From Thiobacter sp. AK1 (GTDB lineage Bacteria > Pseudomonadota > Gammaproteobacteria > Burkholderiales > Thiobacteraceae): a stretch of 64,000 bases of DNA. The translations under genes were made by a program, and so were the position numbers. Numbering within the stretch: the first letter of the stretch is position 1; every line of letters begins with the position of its first letter. Below, piece after piece: positions 55,725 through 63,946 of the stretch. The notes beneath the pieces were generated by a model, which was not told the origin of the DNA, made no database searches, and saw nothing but the letters and a program-made list of their open reading frames with translations. Location: positions 157,943 through 221,942 of the forward strand of contig NZ_JBAJEX010000004.1 of NCBI RefSeq assembly GCF_039822265.1. The letters are read 5' to 3'.

Positions 55725-56129
55725 CAGTGGGGATGGCTGGGGGTCGTCATACCATGGAACAGGAACACTGAAGCCCCTTGGGCGGCAGTGGCACTCGATC
55801 GGGAGTACGAAGGTCAACGCCGGGACGTAGCCTGTCGTTCCCGCGCAGGCCGGAAGAACGGCCTCGCATGGCCATTTGCCTAGGTCCCCAGTGGTGCGGA
55901 AAAGTTGCGCGGATACGATGGAATCCCATTCCGCATTATGCGTCCCTCTCGATAGGCGCGAAGGGGCTGATTTTAGCCCGTGTCACCAGCCGTTAAAACC
56001 CGACGGGCCAACAGGCAATGACTAGCGGAAAACGACGCAGCGTAATGCCTGTTCTTTAGGAGGAGTCGTGGGTAGGCTTACCGGGCAGCAGGGTTGCACG
56101 GGGGCGGCTGGCGCCCCGAGGGCAAAACT
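55725..56129. other. Non-coding spacer with repeat copy C
   Basis: About 400 bases without a supported gene. TGTCGTTCCCGCGCAGGCCG at 55833 is the third copy of the small palindromic repeat. AACAGGCA (56010-56017) and TGCCTGTT (56046-56053) form an 8-bp inverted repeat around 28 bases, with no T-run, so it is not a clear terminator. On the minus strand CATAAT (55939-55934) could be an aroE -10 box but lacks a good -35. Confidence 0.4.
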
Positions 56130-56579
56130 TCAGCTCTGCACCCACGGCAGGCCCGCTTTCTTCCAGCCATTGACCGTGCGCTGCTGGGTGAGCCGGTCGC
56201 GGTCACCCTCGAAACCCTCGAGAACGTTGTAGCAGTCGAGCCAACCGTGGCGGGTGGCCGCCTCGGCTGCCTTGTGGGAGCGGCTGCCGCTGCGGCAGAT
56301 GAACATGACCAGAGATTCCTGGTCCACCGCCTGCTTAAGCTGCTGCAGAAAGTAGGGATTGGCATGCCAGCCGGGGTAGGTCTGCCACTCGATCTGTACC
56401 GCGCCGGGAATGGTCCCCACCAGATCCCACTCCGCGCGGCTACGCACGTCCACCAGGCGGGCACGGGGAGCCTGCCGCAACACCTGCCAAGCCTCCACCG
56501 GGGTGAGCGCTCCCTCATAGGGCAGGTGGGCGGCCCGCGCCCGCTCCTGGGCCCGAGCCAGGATTTCGCTCAGGGTCAT
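56130..56579 (-). CDS. Rhodanese-like sulfurtransferase
   Basis: 149 aa from the ATG at 56579 (MTLSEILARAQERARAAHLP). A single rhodanese domain: ARLVDVRSRAEWDLVGTIPG, then the active-site loop FICRSGSRSHKAA with the catalytic Cys, and YNVLEGFEGDRD. The loop is six residues (CRSGSR), usual for single-domain sulfurtransferases. Partner unknown. Confidence 0.92.
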   Translation of the reverse strand: MTLSEILARAQERARAAHLPYEGALTPVEAWQVLRQAPRARLVDVRSRAEWDLVGTIPGAVQIEWQTYPGWHANPYFLQQLKQAVDQESLVMFICRSGSRSHKAAEAATRHGWLDCYNVLEGFEGDRDRLTQQRTVNGWKKAGLPWVQS

Positions 56580-56643
56580 CGTCGTTTTCCTTGTCAGCCG
56601 CAAGCCAGTTTGAGTATAAGTCAGATTTTCCGCCGCCTACGCC

Positions 56644-57822
56644 ATGTCACCCGCGTCTTTCACCGATAGTCGCAACATCACGCCCGAGGAACGCTATCGC
56701 GCCACGCAGCGCGTCACCTGGGTCAGCGTGGCCGCCAACCTGCTGCTCACCTTGCTCCAGATCATCGTGGGATATCTGGGCCGTTCCCAGGCGCTGGTGG
56801 CCGATGGCCTGCATTCAGCTTCCGACCTGCTCTCGGATTTCTTGGTGCTGTTCGCCAACCGCCACGGCAGCCGCGGCGCCGACGCCAACCATCCATACGG
56901 TCATGCGCGCATCGAAACAGCCGCCACCCTGGCGTTGGGCGCGATGCTCATGGGCCTGGGCGCGGCGCTCCTTTGGGGAGCAGGGGTGCGGCTGGGGAAC
57001 CCCGCCGCGATTCAGCCGGTGCACGTGGCCACGCTCTACATCGCCCTAATCACCTTAGCCGGGAAAGAAGCGCTGTTTCGCTACATGATGGTGGTGGCGC
57101 GGCGCCTGCGCTCCCAGATGCTGGTGGCCAATGCCTGGCATTCCCGCTCCGATGCGGCTTCCTCCCTGCTGGTTGTGCTGGGCATTTCTGGCAATCTGCT
57201 GGGTTATCGCTTCCTCGATCTCGTCGCAGCCTTGCTGGTGGCCTTCCTCATCATTCGCATGGGCTGGAAAATGGCCTTCCAGGCCCTGTCCGAACTAATC
57301 GACACGGGCTTGTCGGAGGAGGAGGTTGCGGCCATCCGGGCCACCCTAGAAGGCACGCCGGGGGTGCGTGGCCTGCATGAGCTGCGCACCCGGCGCATGG
57401 GCGACCAGGCGCTGGTTGACGCCCACGTGCTGGTGGACGAAAGGATCAGCGTCTCGGAAGGCCACCACATCGCCGAGCGGGCGCGCAAGCGGGTGCTGGA
57501 ACACCACGACGTCTTGGATGTGATGGTGCACGTGGACCCGGAGGACGATGCCCTCGTCAAGCCCTCGGCCCACCTGCCGCCCCGGGAAGCGTTGCTCGCC
57601 CGCCTGCGCGCCGCCTTGGGCGAAACCTTGCCCGAACCGCAACGGGTGCAGTTTCATTACCTGGACGGGCAGGTGGAAGTAGAAATCCTGCTGCCTGAAA
57701 ACCTCTGCGCCGACCCCGCGCGAATAGAAGCCCTAAGATCCCGCATCCAGACGCTCAAGACGCAGGATCCCCTGTTCCGCGCCATCCGCGTACATGCGGA
57801 TTATCCTCAAATTGGTGCATGA
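56644..57822 (+). CDS. Cation diffusion facilitator (CDF) metal exporter with extra C-terminal domain
   Basis: 392 aa. Six membrane helices; site A ligands Asp54, His57 and Asp61 (VADGLHSASD) and the matching HSRSD in helix five (NAWHSRSDAASSLL). The first cytosolic domain (about 235-300, TPGVRGLHELRTRRMGDQAL to VMVHVDPED) is standard. A further 90 residues (RVQFHYLDGQVEVEILLPEN) look like a second, degenerate copy. Exports Zn, Fe, Mn or Co; the D-H-D site suggests iron or manganese as well as zinc. Confidence 0.9.
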   Translation: MSPASFTDSRNITPEERYRATQRVTWVSVAANLLLTLLQIIVGYLGRSQALVADGLHSASDLLSDFLVLFANRHGSRGADANHPYGHARIETAATLALGAMLMGLGAALLWGAGVRLGNPAAIQPVHVATLYIALITLAGKEALFRYMMVVARRLRSQMLVANAWHSRSDAASSLLVVLGISGNLLGYRFLDLVAALLVAFLIIRMGWKMAFQALSELIDTGLSEEEVAAIRATLEGTPGVRGLHELRTRRMGDQALVDAHVLVDERISVSEGHHIAERARKRVLEHHDVLDVMVHVDPEDDALVKPSAHLPPREALLARLRAALGETLPEPQRVQFHYLDGQVEVEILLPENLCADPARIEALRSRIQTLKTQDPLFRAIRVHADYPQIGA

Positions 57823-57827
57823 AAGAA

Positions 57828-57856
57828 GGGTTACGCACCATGCTGGTGCGTAACCC
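57828..57856. promoter_or_regulatory. NtrC-binding enhancer of glnA
   Basis: A perfect inverted repeat with 13-base arms around TGC. Its core GCACCA-TGC-TGGTGC matches the NtrC consensus GCACCA-N3-TGGTGC exactly. The centre lies about 84 bases before the sigma-54 -12 element, a normal enhancer distance. It could also act as a hairpin behind the CDF gene, but no T-run follows. Confidence 0.85.
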
Positions 57857-57911
57857 CAGACACATGGGAGATACCACTTTGTGGCACAATGGTTTTTTTC
57901 GCTTTTCCTGT

Positions 57912-57929
57912 TTGGCATGCTTCCTGCTT
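57912..57929 (+). promoter_or_regulatory. Sigma-54 promoter of glnA
   Basis: TTGGCATGCTTCCTGCTT: the -24 GG (57914-57915) and -12 GC (57926-57927) are separated by exactly ten bases, as required for RpoN. It lies 57 bases before the glnA ATG and downstream of the NtrC site. Confidence 0.8.
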
Positions 57930-57985
57930 TAGCAGGCGAAGCCTGAAAATCCCCTTTCCTTTCCATTTGCTTTGAGGAGAAACCC

Positions 57986-59395
57986 ATGGCGGTCGCCGAT
58001 GTCATGAAAATGATCAAGGACAACGAAGTGCGCTTCGTTGACCTACGCTTCACCGATACCCGCGGCAAGGAGCAGCACGTCTCCGTGCCGGTGTCTGCCT
58101 TCGACGAGGATAAGTTCGAGTCGGGCCATCCCTTCGATGGCTCATCCATCGCCGGCTGGAAAGGCATCCAGGCTTCCGACATGATACTCATGCCCGACCC
58201 GGATACCGCCAACATGGATCCCTTCATGGAAGAGCCCACGCTCATCCTCACCTGCGACGTGATCGAACCGTCGGACATGAAGGGTTACGACCGCGACCCG
58301 CGTTCCATCGCCAAGCGCGCCGAAGCCTATCTCAAGTCCACCGGCATCGCCGATACCGCCTATTTCGGTCCCGAGCCCGAGTTCTTCATTTTCGACTCCG
58401 TGACTTGGCATGACGACATGTCGGGCTGCGCTGTGAAGATCCAATCCGAGGAAGCCGCCTGGTCCTCCGGCGAGCAGACCGAGGCCGGCAACCTGGGCCA
58501 CCGCCCCAAGGTGAAGGGCGGGTATTTCCCCGTGCCGCCGGTGGATTCCCTGCAGGATATCCGCTCTGCCATGTGCCTCGCGCTGGAGGAAATGGGCGTG
58601 CCAGTGGAGGTGCATCACCACGAGGTGGCCACCGCCGGCCAATGCGAGATCGGCACCCGTTTCAGCACCTTGGTCAAGCGCGCCGACTGGACCCAGATCC
58701 TCAAATACGTGGTGCACAACGTGGCCCACCAGTACGGCAAGACGGCAACCTTCATGCCCAAACCCATCGTCGGCGACAACGGCTCCGGCATGCATTGCCA
58801 CCAGTCCCTGTGGAAGGATGGCCAGAACCTGTTCGCCGGCAACGGCTATAGCGGCCTGTCCGAACTGGCGCTCTACTACATCGGCGGCATCATCAAACAT
58901 GCCCGGGCGCTCAATGCCATCACCAACCCGGGCACCAACTCCTACAAGCGCCTGGTGCCCGGCTTCGAAGCACCCGTGATGCTGGCCTATTCCGCTCGCA
59001 ACCGTTCTGCCTCCATTCGCATCCCGCACGTGGTAAGCCCCAAGGCGCGACGTATCGAAGTGCGCTTCCCCGATCCTACCGCCAATCCCTATCTCGCCTT
59101 CGCGGCCATGATGATGGCGGGTCTGGACGGCATCCAGAACAAGATCCATCCGGGTGAGCCGGCGGACAAAAATCTCTACGACCTGCCACCGGAAGAAGCG
59201 GCCAAGATCCCCACTGTCTGCCATAGCCTGGATCAGGCCCTGGAAGCGCTGGACAAGGACCGCGAGTTCCTCACCCGCGGTGGCGTATTCAGCAACGACT
59301 TCATCGATGCCTATATCGAACTCAAAATGGAAGACGTCACCCGTCTGCGGATGACGACTCATCCCATTGAGTTCGACATGTACTATTCGCTGTAA
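57986..59395 (+). CDS. glnA: Glutamine synthetase, type I-beta
   Basis: Main ammonia-assimilating enzyme, dodecameric. 469 aa from the ATG at 57986 with GAGGAGA upstream. Motifs: [70 protein letters not shown] and [17 protein letters not shown]. The adenylylation Tyr is at 398 ([10 protein letters not shown]), so activity can be controlled by GlnE. Expression is under sigma-54/NtrC according to the sites upstream. Confidence 0.98.
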   Translation: MAVADVMKMIKDNEVRFVDLRFTDTRGKEQHVSVPVSAFDEDKFESGHPFDGSSIAGWKGIQASDMILMPDPDTANMDPFMEEPTLILTCDVIEPSDMKGYDRDPRSIAKRAEAYLKSTGIADTAYFGPEPEFFIFDSVTWHDDMSGCAVKIQSEEAAWSSGEQTEAGNLGHRPKVKGGYFPVPPVDSLQDIRSAMCLALEEMGVPVEVHHHEVATAGQCEIGTRFSTLVKRADWTQILKYVVHNVAHQYGKTATFMPKPIVGDNGSGMHCHQSLWKDGQNLFAGNGYSGLSELALYYIGGIIKHARALNAITNPGTNSYKRLVPGFEAPVMLAYSARNRSASIRIPHVVSPKARRIEVRFPDPTANPYLAFAAMMMAGLDGIQNKIHPGEPADKNLYDLPPEEAAKIPTVCHSLDQALEALDKDREFLTRGGVFSNDFIDAYIELKMEDVTRLRMTTHPIEFDMYYSL

Positions 59396-59452
59396 ACCTG
59401 GCCTTGCTCCCTCGCGTGGGGCGAGGCAACCTTTTCCCGGTTACAGCATCCG

Positions 59453-59480
59453 AGGGCGGGCTTGAGTCCCGCCCTTTTCA
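59453..59480 (+). terminator. Terminator of glnA
   Basis: AGGGCGGG, loop CTTGAGT, CCCGCCCT, then TTTCATTT. A smaller hairpin (CCTCGC/GCGAGG at about 59410-59426) precedes it. Separates glnA from the ntrBC unit. Confidence 0.85.
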
Positions 59481-59506
59481 TTTACTTCCATCATCGGGTC
59501 GTTGCG

Positions 59507-59535
59507 TTGCAAGGCCCACGCACCTGTCATACACT
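59507..59535 (+). promoter_or_regulatory. Promoter of the DUF4124-ntrBC operon
   Basis: TTGCAA (59507-59512), 17 bases, TACACT (59530-59535), 26 bases before the first ATG. A housekeeping promoter independent of glnA. Confidence 0.5.
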
Positions 59536-59561
59536 GGATTGCCGTTTTCGGGGAGTGTTCC

Positions 59562-60065
59562 ATGTCGCAACCCTACTTGCTGCTCGCCCTGCTCCTGGTT
59601 GCCGCACTGCCTGCGCGCGCCGATATCTACAAGTACGTGGACGAACGCGGTCACGTGACCTACTCCAACAAGCCCATCAAGGGCGGCCAAAAGGTGGAGT
59701 TGCCGGAAATCTCCACCGTGCCGGCGCCCAAGCTGGAACCAAAGCCTGCGCGTGCCCTCGGCGTGGACGAGCGCGAGCAGCAGAAAGAGGCCCTGGCTAA
59801 GCGCATCGCCGCGGCGGAGCAGGCCTTGGCCGAGGCCAAGAGGGCCTATCAGGAGGGGGCGGAGAAGCCGGAAGTGTTCGTGCGCCGTGATGGCACGCGG
59901 GGCCGCAACGTGGCCGCCTACGAAGAAAAAATGAAACGCTTGCAGGAAGAAGTGGACCGGCGCCAGAAGGAACTGGATGACCTCAAGGCCCAGCTCGCCG
60001 ACCTGGAAGGCCGTGGCCAGACCCTGGCACCGCCGGCCAGCGTGCCGGAGGCGCGGCCGCGATGA
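59562..60065 (+). CDS. DUF4124 periplasmic coiled-coil protein (first copy)
   Basis: 167 aa. Signal peptide (MSQPYLLLALLLVAALPARA), then the DUF4124 motif DIYKYVDERGHVTYSNKPIKG (residues about 21-41). A long charged helix follows with heptads (KEALAKRIAAAEQALAEAKR, then EEKMKRLQEEVDRRQKELDD). Role unknown. The stop overlaps the start of a paralogue (ATGA). Confidence 0.85.
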   Translation: MSQPYLLLALLLVAALPARADIYKYVDERGHVTYSNKPIKGGQKVELPEISTVPAPKLEPKPARALGVDEREQQKEALAKRIAAAEQALAEAKRAYQEGAEKPEVFVRRDGTRGRNVAAYEEKMKRLQEEVDRRQKELDDLKAQLADLEGRGQTLAPPASVPEARPR

Positions 60066-60511
60066 AGGAACGCTTCCTATTCTTCGCGCTTTGCATGGTC
60101 GCGGCCTGGCCCGCACCGGCAGAGATCTACAAGTTCGTGGACGAAAACGGCCGGGTCACCTACACCAACATTCCCCGCAAAGGGGCCATCAAGCTGGATA
60201 TCGGCGGCGCAGAGGCCCCGGCGCGGAACCGCAATCACGCTGGCCCCGGCAACTTCCCCAAAGTGGACGCCAAAACCCAGCGTCAACGGGACGACCTGCG
60301 CCGCCAGATCCTGGAAGACGAACTGGCCAGCGAGCAGCGGGCCCTCGCCGAGGCGCGCCGCGCCCTGCAGGAAGGCGAAGCCGCACACCTGCCAGAGGAG
60401 GCGGGCAATCCCCAGAAGACTCAGGAGCGGCTCAAGCGGCTGCGTGAAGCCGTGGCGCTGCACGAACGCAACATCGCCGCCCTGCGCCGGGAGCTGGGGC
60501 TGGCTCGTTGA
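60062..60511 (+). CDS. DUF4124 periplasmic coiled-coil protein (second copy)
   Basis: 149 aa with the same layout as the previous gene: signal peptide (FLFFALCMVAAWPAPA), DUF4124 motif EIYKFVDENGRVTYTNIPRKG, and a coiled-coil tail (RQILEDELASEQRALAEARR, then RLKRLREAVALHERNIAALR). The two are probably a tandem duplication. ntrB follows after 46 bases. Confidence 0.85.
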   Translation: MKERFLFFALCMVAAWPAPAEIYKFVDENGRVTYTNIPRKGAIKLDIGGAEAPARNRNHAGPGNFPKVDAKTQRQRDDLRRQILEDELASEQRALAEARRALQEGEAAHLPEEAGNPQKTQERLKRLREAVALHERNIAALRRELGLAR

Positions 60512-60557
60512 AGCGCCGGGCCTTGCTGGTCCGCTTATTGCTTCGTTCCACTGCACC

Positions 60558-61634
60558 ATGACCGTGCCGGCTCCACCCTCCTTTCCCGTGGGACTCGAAC
60601 AGCTCGCCACCGCCGTGATGCTGCTAGACGGTGAGCTTAGCATCCAGTACCTGAACCCGGCGGCAGAAAATCTGTTCGAATTGAGCCTGCGCACCGTCCG
60701 CGGGCAGCCCCTCAGCCAGGCATTCGTGGAGACGGGTGGCCTGGTGAGTGCCATGGAAATCGCACTCACCGAAGGCGTGAGCTTTACTGAACACGAGCTT
60801 ACCCTGGCCACCCTCGCTAATCGCTACCGCGTCAACTGCATCATCACGCCGCTGGCCCAGCCGGCAAACGCCCTGCTGCTGGAATTTCAGCCCCTGGATC
60901 AGCATCTCAAGATCGCCCGTGAGGAGCGCCTCTACCTGCAGCAGGAATTCAATCGCGAACTGCTGCGCAACCTGACGCACGAAATCCGCAATCCGCTCGG
61001 TGGCATCCGCGGTGCGGCGCAGCTGCTGGAACACGAACTGCCGCGCGCCGGCCTGCGCGAATACACCCAGGTGATCATCAAGGAATCGGACCGGCTGCAA
61101 TCCCTGATGGACCGGATGCTGGCCCCCAACCGGGCACCCCATTTCACGATGGTGAACATCCACGAAGTGTTGGAGCGGGTACGCAGCATCATCCTCGCAC
61201 AACGGCCAGTGGGCGTTTCCATCCGACGCGATTACGACTTGAGCCTACCGGAGCTTTTGGCCGATCCGGAACAGTTGATCCAGGTGGTGCTCAACATCGC
61301 GCGAAATGCGGTGCAGGCGCTCGAAGCAGCGCAAATCGAGGGCGAGATCGTGTTCCGTACCCGCGTGGCCCGCCGCGTACACATCGGCAAACGCGCCTTC
61401 CGGCTGGCGATGGAGCTCAAGATCATCGACAACGGTCCGGGCATTCCGGAAGAGCTGCGGGAGAAAATTTTCTACCCCCTGGTGAGCACCAAAGGGGACG
61501 GCTCCGGCCTGGGACTGACCATCGCTCAGACCTTTGTCGCCCAGCATCAGGGCCTCATCGACTGTGACAGTCGTCCCGGCCGCACTTGTTTCACGGTGCT
61601 TCTGCCCTACGTTCATCCGGAGCAGGCCCACTAG
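60558..61634 (+). CDS. glnL: Nitrogen regulation sensor kinase NtrB
   Basis: Cytosolic PII-responsive histidine kinase/phosphatase of NtrC. 358 aa from the ATG at 60558. PAS domain at about 10-110 (LEQLATAVMLLDGELSIQYL), H-box RNLTHEIRNPLGGIRGAAQL with the phospho-His at about 141, N-box NIARNAVQAL, and G-boxes DNGPGIPEEL and GDGSGLGLTIAQ. One base before ntrC. Confidence 0.96.
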   Translation: MTVPAPPSFPVGLEQLATAVMLLDGELSIQYLNPAAENLFELSLRTVRGQPLSQAFVETGGLVSAMEIALTEGVSFTEHELTLATLANRYRVNCIITPLAQPANALLLEFQPLDQHLKIAREERLYLQQEFNRELLRNLTHEIRNPLGGIRGAAQLLEHELPRAGLREYTQVIIKESDRLQSLMDRMLAPNRAPHFTMVNIHEVLERVRSIILAQRPVGVSIRRDYDLSLPELLADPEQLIQVVLNIARNAVQALEAAQIEGEIVFRTRVARRVHIGKRAFRLAMELKIIDNGPGIPEELREKIFYPLVSTKGDGSGLGLTIAQTFVAQHQGLIDCDSRPGRTCFTVLLPYVHPEQAH

Positions 61635-61635
61635 C

Positions 61636-63054
61636 ATGACAGACCAGAATTCCGTCTGGATCATCGACGACGACCGTTCCATCCGCTGGGTGCTGGAAAA
61701 GGCCCTGGCACGGGAACACATCGCCCACCACGCCTTCGAGAGCGCAGAAAGCGCCCTGGCCGCGCTCAAACGCGCCACGCCCGAGGTGGTGGTCACCGAC
61801 ATTCGCATGCCTGGCGGCTCCGGCCTGGATCTGCTGCAGGCGATCAAGGCCCGTCACCCAAACTTGCCGGTGATCATCATGACCGCCTATTCGGACCTGG
61901 ATAGCGCAGTGGCCGCATTCCAGGGCGGCGCTTTCGAATACCTGCCCAAGCCCTTCGACGTGGACCAGGCGGTGGAACTGATCCGCCGCGCGCTGGAAGA
62001 AAGCCGTGCAAGCGCCCAGGGCGCTGCGCCTGAGCAAGCCACCCCAGAAATCCTCGGCCAAGCACCGGCCATGCAAGAAGTCTTCCGTGCCATCGGCCGG
62101 CTCGCCCTGTCCCACGCCACCGTACTCATTACCGGCGAGTCCGGCACCGGCAAGGAACTGGTGGCGCGGGCGCTCTACCGCCACAGTCCCCGCCGCGACC
62201 AGCCCTTCATCGCCCTCAACATGGCAGCGATTCCGCGCGATTTACTCGAATCGGAGCTGTTCGGCCACGAACGGGGCGCCTTCACCGGGGCGCACACCCT
62301 GCGCCGGGGCCGGTTCGAACAAGCCGATGGCGGCACCCTGTTCCTGGACGAAATCGGCGATATGCCAGCCGAGCTGCAGACCCGGCTTCTGCGTGTGCTC
62401 TCCGACGGCCAGTTCTACCGTGTAGGTGGCCACCAGCCCATCAAGGTGAACGTGCGGGTGATCGCCGCGACCCACCAAAATCTGGAAGAGCGCGTCAAAC
62501 AAGGCTTGTTCCGGGAGGACCTGTTTCACCGCCTCAATGTCATCCGCCTGCGGCTACCGCCCCTGCGTGAACGGCGCGAAGACATCCCGCTCCTGGCGCG
62601 CCACTTCCTGGTGAAAAGTGCGCGCGAGCTCGGCGTCGAAGCAAAGAAAGTTTCCGATGCGGCGATGAAATACCTGCAGTCCCTGGACTGGACCGGCAAC
62701 GTGCGGCAGCTGGAGAACGTCTGCCACTGGCTCACGGTGATGGCGCCTGGACAGAACATCGAAGTCGCCGATCTACCGCCCGAGCTGAGGAGCGAGACAC
62801 CTGGCGCCACCGGCCAAGACTGGATCGCAGCGCTGGAACGCGAAGTGGAATCCCTGCTCAACCGCGGCGAGACGGGCATTATGGACAATCTCGTCACCCG
62901 CTTCGAAAAAGCCTGCCTGCTAAAAGCGCTGGACCACACCGGCGGCCGCCGCATCGAAGCAGCCCATCTTTTGGGCATCGGCCGCAACACCCTCACCCGG
63001 AAACTACAGGAACTGGGCATCGACGAAAAACTCGAGGGAAAGACGGCTGACTAA
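61636..63054 (+). CDS. glnG: Nitrogen regulation response regulator NtrC
   Basis: Sigma-54 enhancer-binding protein, 472 aa. Receiver domain ([18 protein letters not shown]; phospho-Asp in [12 protein letters not shown]). AAA+ domain with Walker A GESGTGKE, the sigma-54 loop [10 protein letters not shown], and Walker [16 protein letters not shown]-terminal Fis-type helix-turn-helix ends the protein ([20 protein letters not shown]). It probably activates glnA 4 kb upstream through the palindrome at 57828. Confidence 0.97.
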   Translation: MTDQNSVWIIDDDRSIRWVLEKALAREHIAHHAFESAESALAALKRATPEVVVTDIRMPGGSGLDLLQAIKARHPNLPVIIMTAYSDLDSAVAAFQGGAFEYLPKPFDVDQAVELIRRALEESRASAQGAAPEQATPEILGQAPAMQEVFRAIGRLALSHATVLITGESGTGKELVARALYRHSPRRDQPFIALNMAAIPRDLLESELFGHERGAFTGAHTLRRGRFEQADGGTLFLDEIGDMPAELQTRLLRVLSDGQFYRVGGHQPIKVNVRVIAATHQNLEERVKQGLFREDLFHRLNVIRLRLPPLRERREDIPLLARHFLVKSARELGVEAKKVSDAAMKYLQSLDWTGNVRQLENVCHWLTVMAPGQNIEVADLPPELRSETPGATGQDWIAALEREVESLLNRGETGIMDNLVTRFEKACLLKALDHTGGRRIEAAHLLGIGRNTLTRKLQELGIDEKLEGKTAD

Positions 63055-63224
63055 TAGACCGTTGAAATGCTACTGCGCGGGGCCTTGCGCTTTTGCGCGC
63101 TATTCGCTTTCTCGTCTGTCTACTTGTCGATATGTCCCGCTCGCCAAACGCTGCGCGCCTTGCATCTGGCCATCCTCGCCACCTTGCTCAACGGCCTGTC
63201 ATCGCTTCCGGCAGCAAGCTTCTG
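63055..63224. other. Spacer after ntrC; doubtful short ORF
   Basis: A 53-codon frame from the ATG at 63067 (MLLRGALRFCALFAFSSVYL) ends at 63228. It has a hydrophobic start but no ribosome binding site, and its composition resembles the degraded DNA to its right. I do not call it a gene. No ntrC terminator was found. Confidence 0.3.
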
Positions 63225-63540
63225 TTAGTTAGCTTTACCGCCTATTGTTTCCAGGTCGATTAGGCCGCCTGCCAACTTGAACTGGTCTCCATTCACACCC
63301 ACGCTCACACCGGATTGGTTGTCGAGACAATTCCCTTGGGCGTCGCACAGGCGGCCGGGCCGCCCGGTATCGCCGGTGAGGCGCCAGTCAGCACACGGGT
63401 GCGGTTGGTGACGGTGCCGCCGGCAGCGATGGCAAGGTCGCGCCCCGCGGAAAGCGTCCCGGGATCGCCCAGGTGGGTGAGGGTAAGAGATGCACTGGCA
63501 CAAGAGTCTGGCGGATCGCAATGGAAAGGTCAGGGGGACG
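63225..63540 (-). pseudogene. Degraded fragment of a secreted-type protein
   Basis: Two overlapping minus-strand frames show protein-like sequence but neither is a whole gene. One reads SLTLTHLGDPGTLSAGRDLA then IAAGGTVTNRTRVLTG and stops; the other ends GVSVGVNGDQFKLAGGLIDL then ETIGGKAN. The S-A-G-R-D-L-A-I-A-A-G-G stretch recalls filamentous-haemagglutinin repeats, though a pilin-like origin is possible. The change of frame around 63300-63400 indicates a frameshifted remnant. No start codon or ribosome binding site. Confidence 0.35.
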
Positions 63541-63596
63541 CGAGAGCAGCACACTATAAGGTAAAGGCCTGACCCCGCCAGCCGCAGACCGCCAGC

Positions 63597-63716
63597 CCCA
63601 TACGCTTCTTCAAATCGCATCTTCCGTATCTCCTGCAACACTTCCGTCCGTCTCATCAGGCACCTCCTCGGTACCCAATAAAACCGGACAACCATCGTGC
63701 TACAAGTCCGGACAGT
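63597..63716 (-). mobile_element. Truncated end of an insertion sequence (ISNCY-like transposase start)
   Basis: Minus-strand ATG at 63656 with GAGGAGGTG upstream encodes MRRTEVLQEIRKMRFEEAYG, a start I recognise from ISNCY-type transposases (which continue with an HTH). After about 20 codons the similarity stops and unrelated sequence begins. Upstream, ACTGTCCGGACTTGTAGCAC and TTGTCCGG look like the element's terminal region. So only one end of the element survives. Confidence 0.55.
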
Positions 63717-63844
63717 TTATTTGCTCTCTACATACAAGTAGTGGACTAGTTGTGTATCTTTCTGTAAATTCCGTTCCGCTGTTCCGGCAGGGCGGTGGGG
63801 CGGGAATTCTGGCGCCATGACATCGAGAAAGGAGTATATCCACC

Positions 63845-63946
63845 ATGGCGATGCGAGTCGAAGCAAACCCCTTGGAGGCAGCGTATGCCGCCCGCGAGCC
63901 AATTGACCTTCCCCCGAAATTTCGTCTTCCAAGCGTGGGGGGTTAG
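63845..63946 (+). pseudogene. Small ORF interrupted by the IS3-like element
   Basis: ATG at 63845 with AAGGAG upstream encodes MAMRVEANPLEAAYAAREPI, then reads into the IS end (about 63902) and stops at 63946. The ribosome binding site and amphipathic start suggest a real gene whose body was displaced by the insertion. Family unknown. Confidence 0.35.

Noticed and set aside
56010..56053. AACAGGCA/TGCCTGTT inverted repeat as a terminator or recombination site
   Set aside because: Loop of 28 bases, no T-run on either strand, and no attC-like or integrase context.
56067..56250. GTG start with a strong AGGAGGAG site running into the rhodanese gene from the other strand
   Set aside because: The frame runs antisense into the rhodanese gene and shows no protein-like pattern.
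57881..57897. GTGGCACAATGGTTTTT as the sigma-54 promoter of glnA
   Set aside because: It has a good -24 half but TT in place of the -12 GC at the required ten-base distance; the site at 57912 fits better.
63225..63695. A continuous 156-codon minus-strand frame taken as one gene
   Set aside because: It starts in an IS transposase and continues through unrelated and out-of-frame sequence; it is a composite of remnants rather than one protein.
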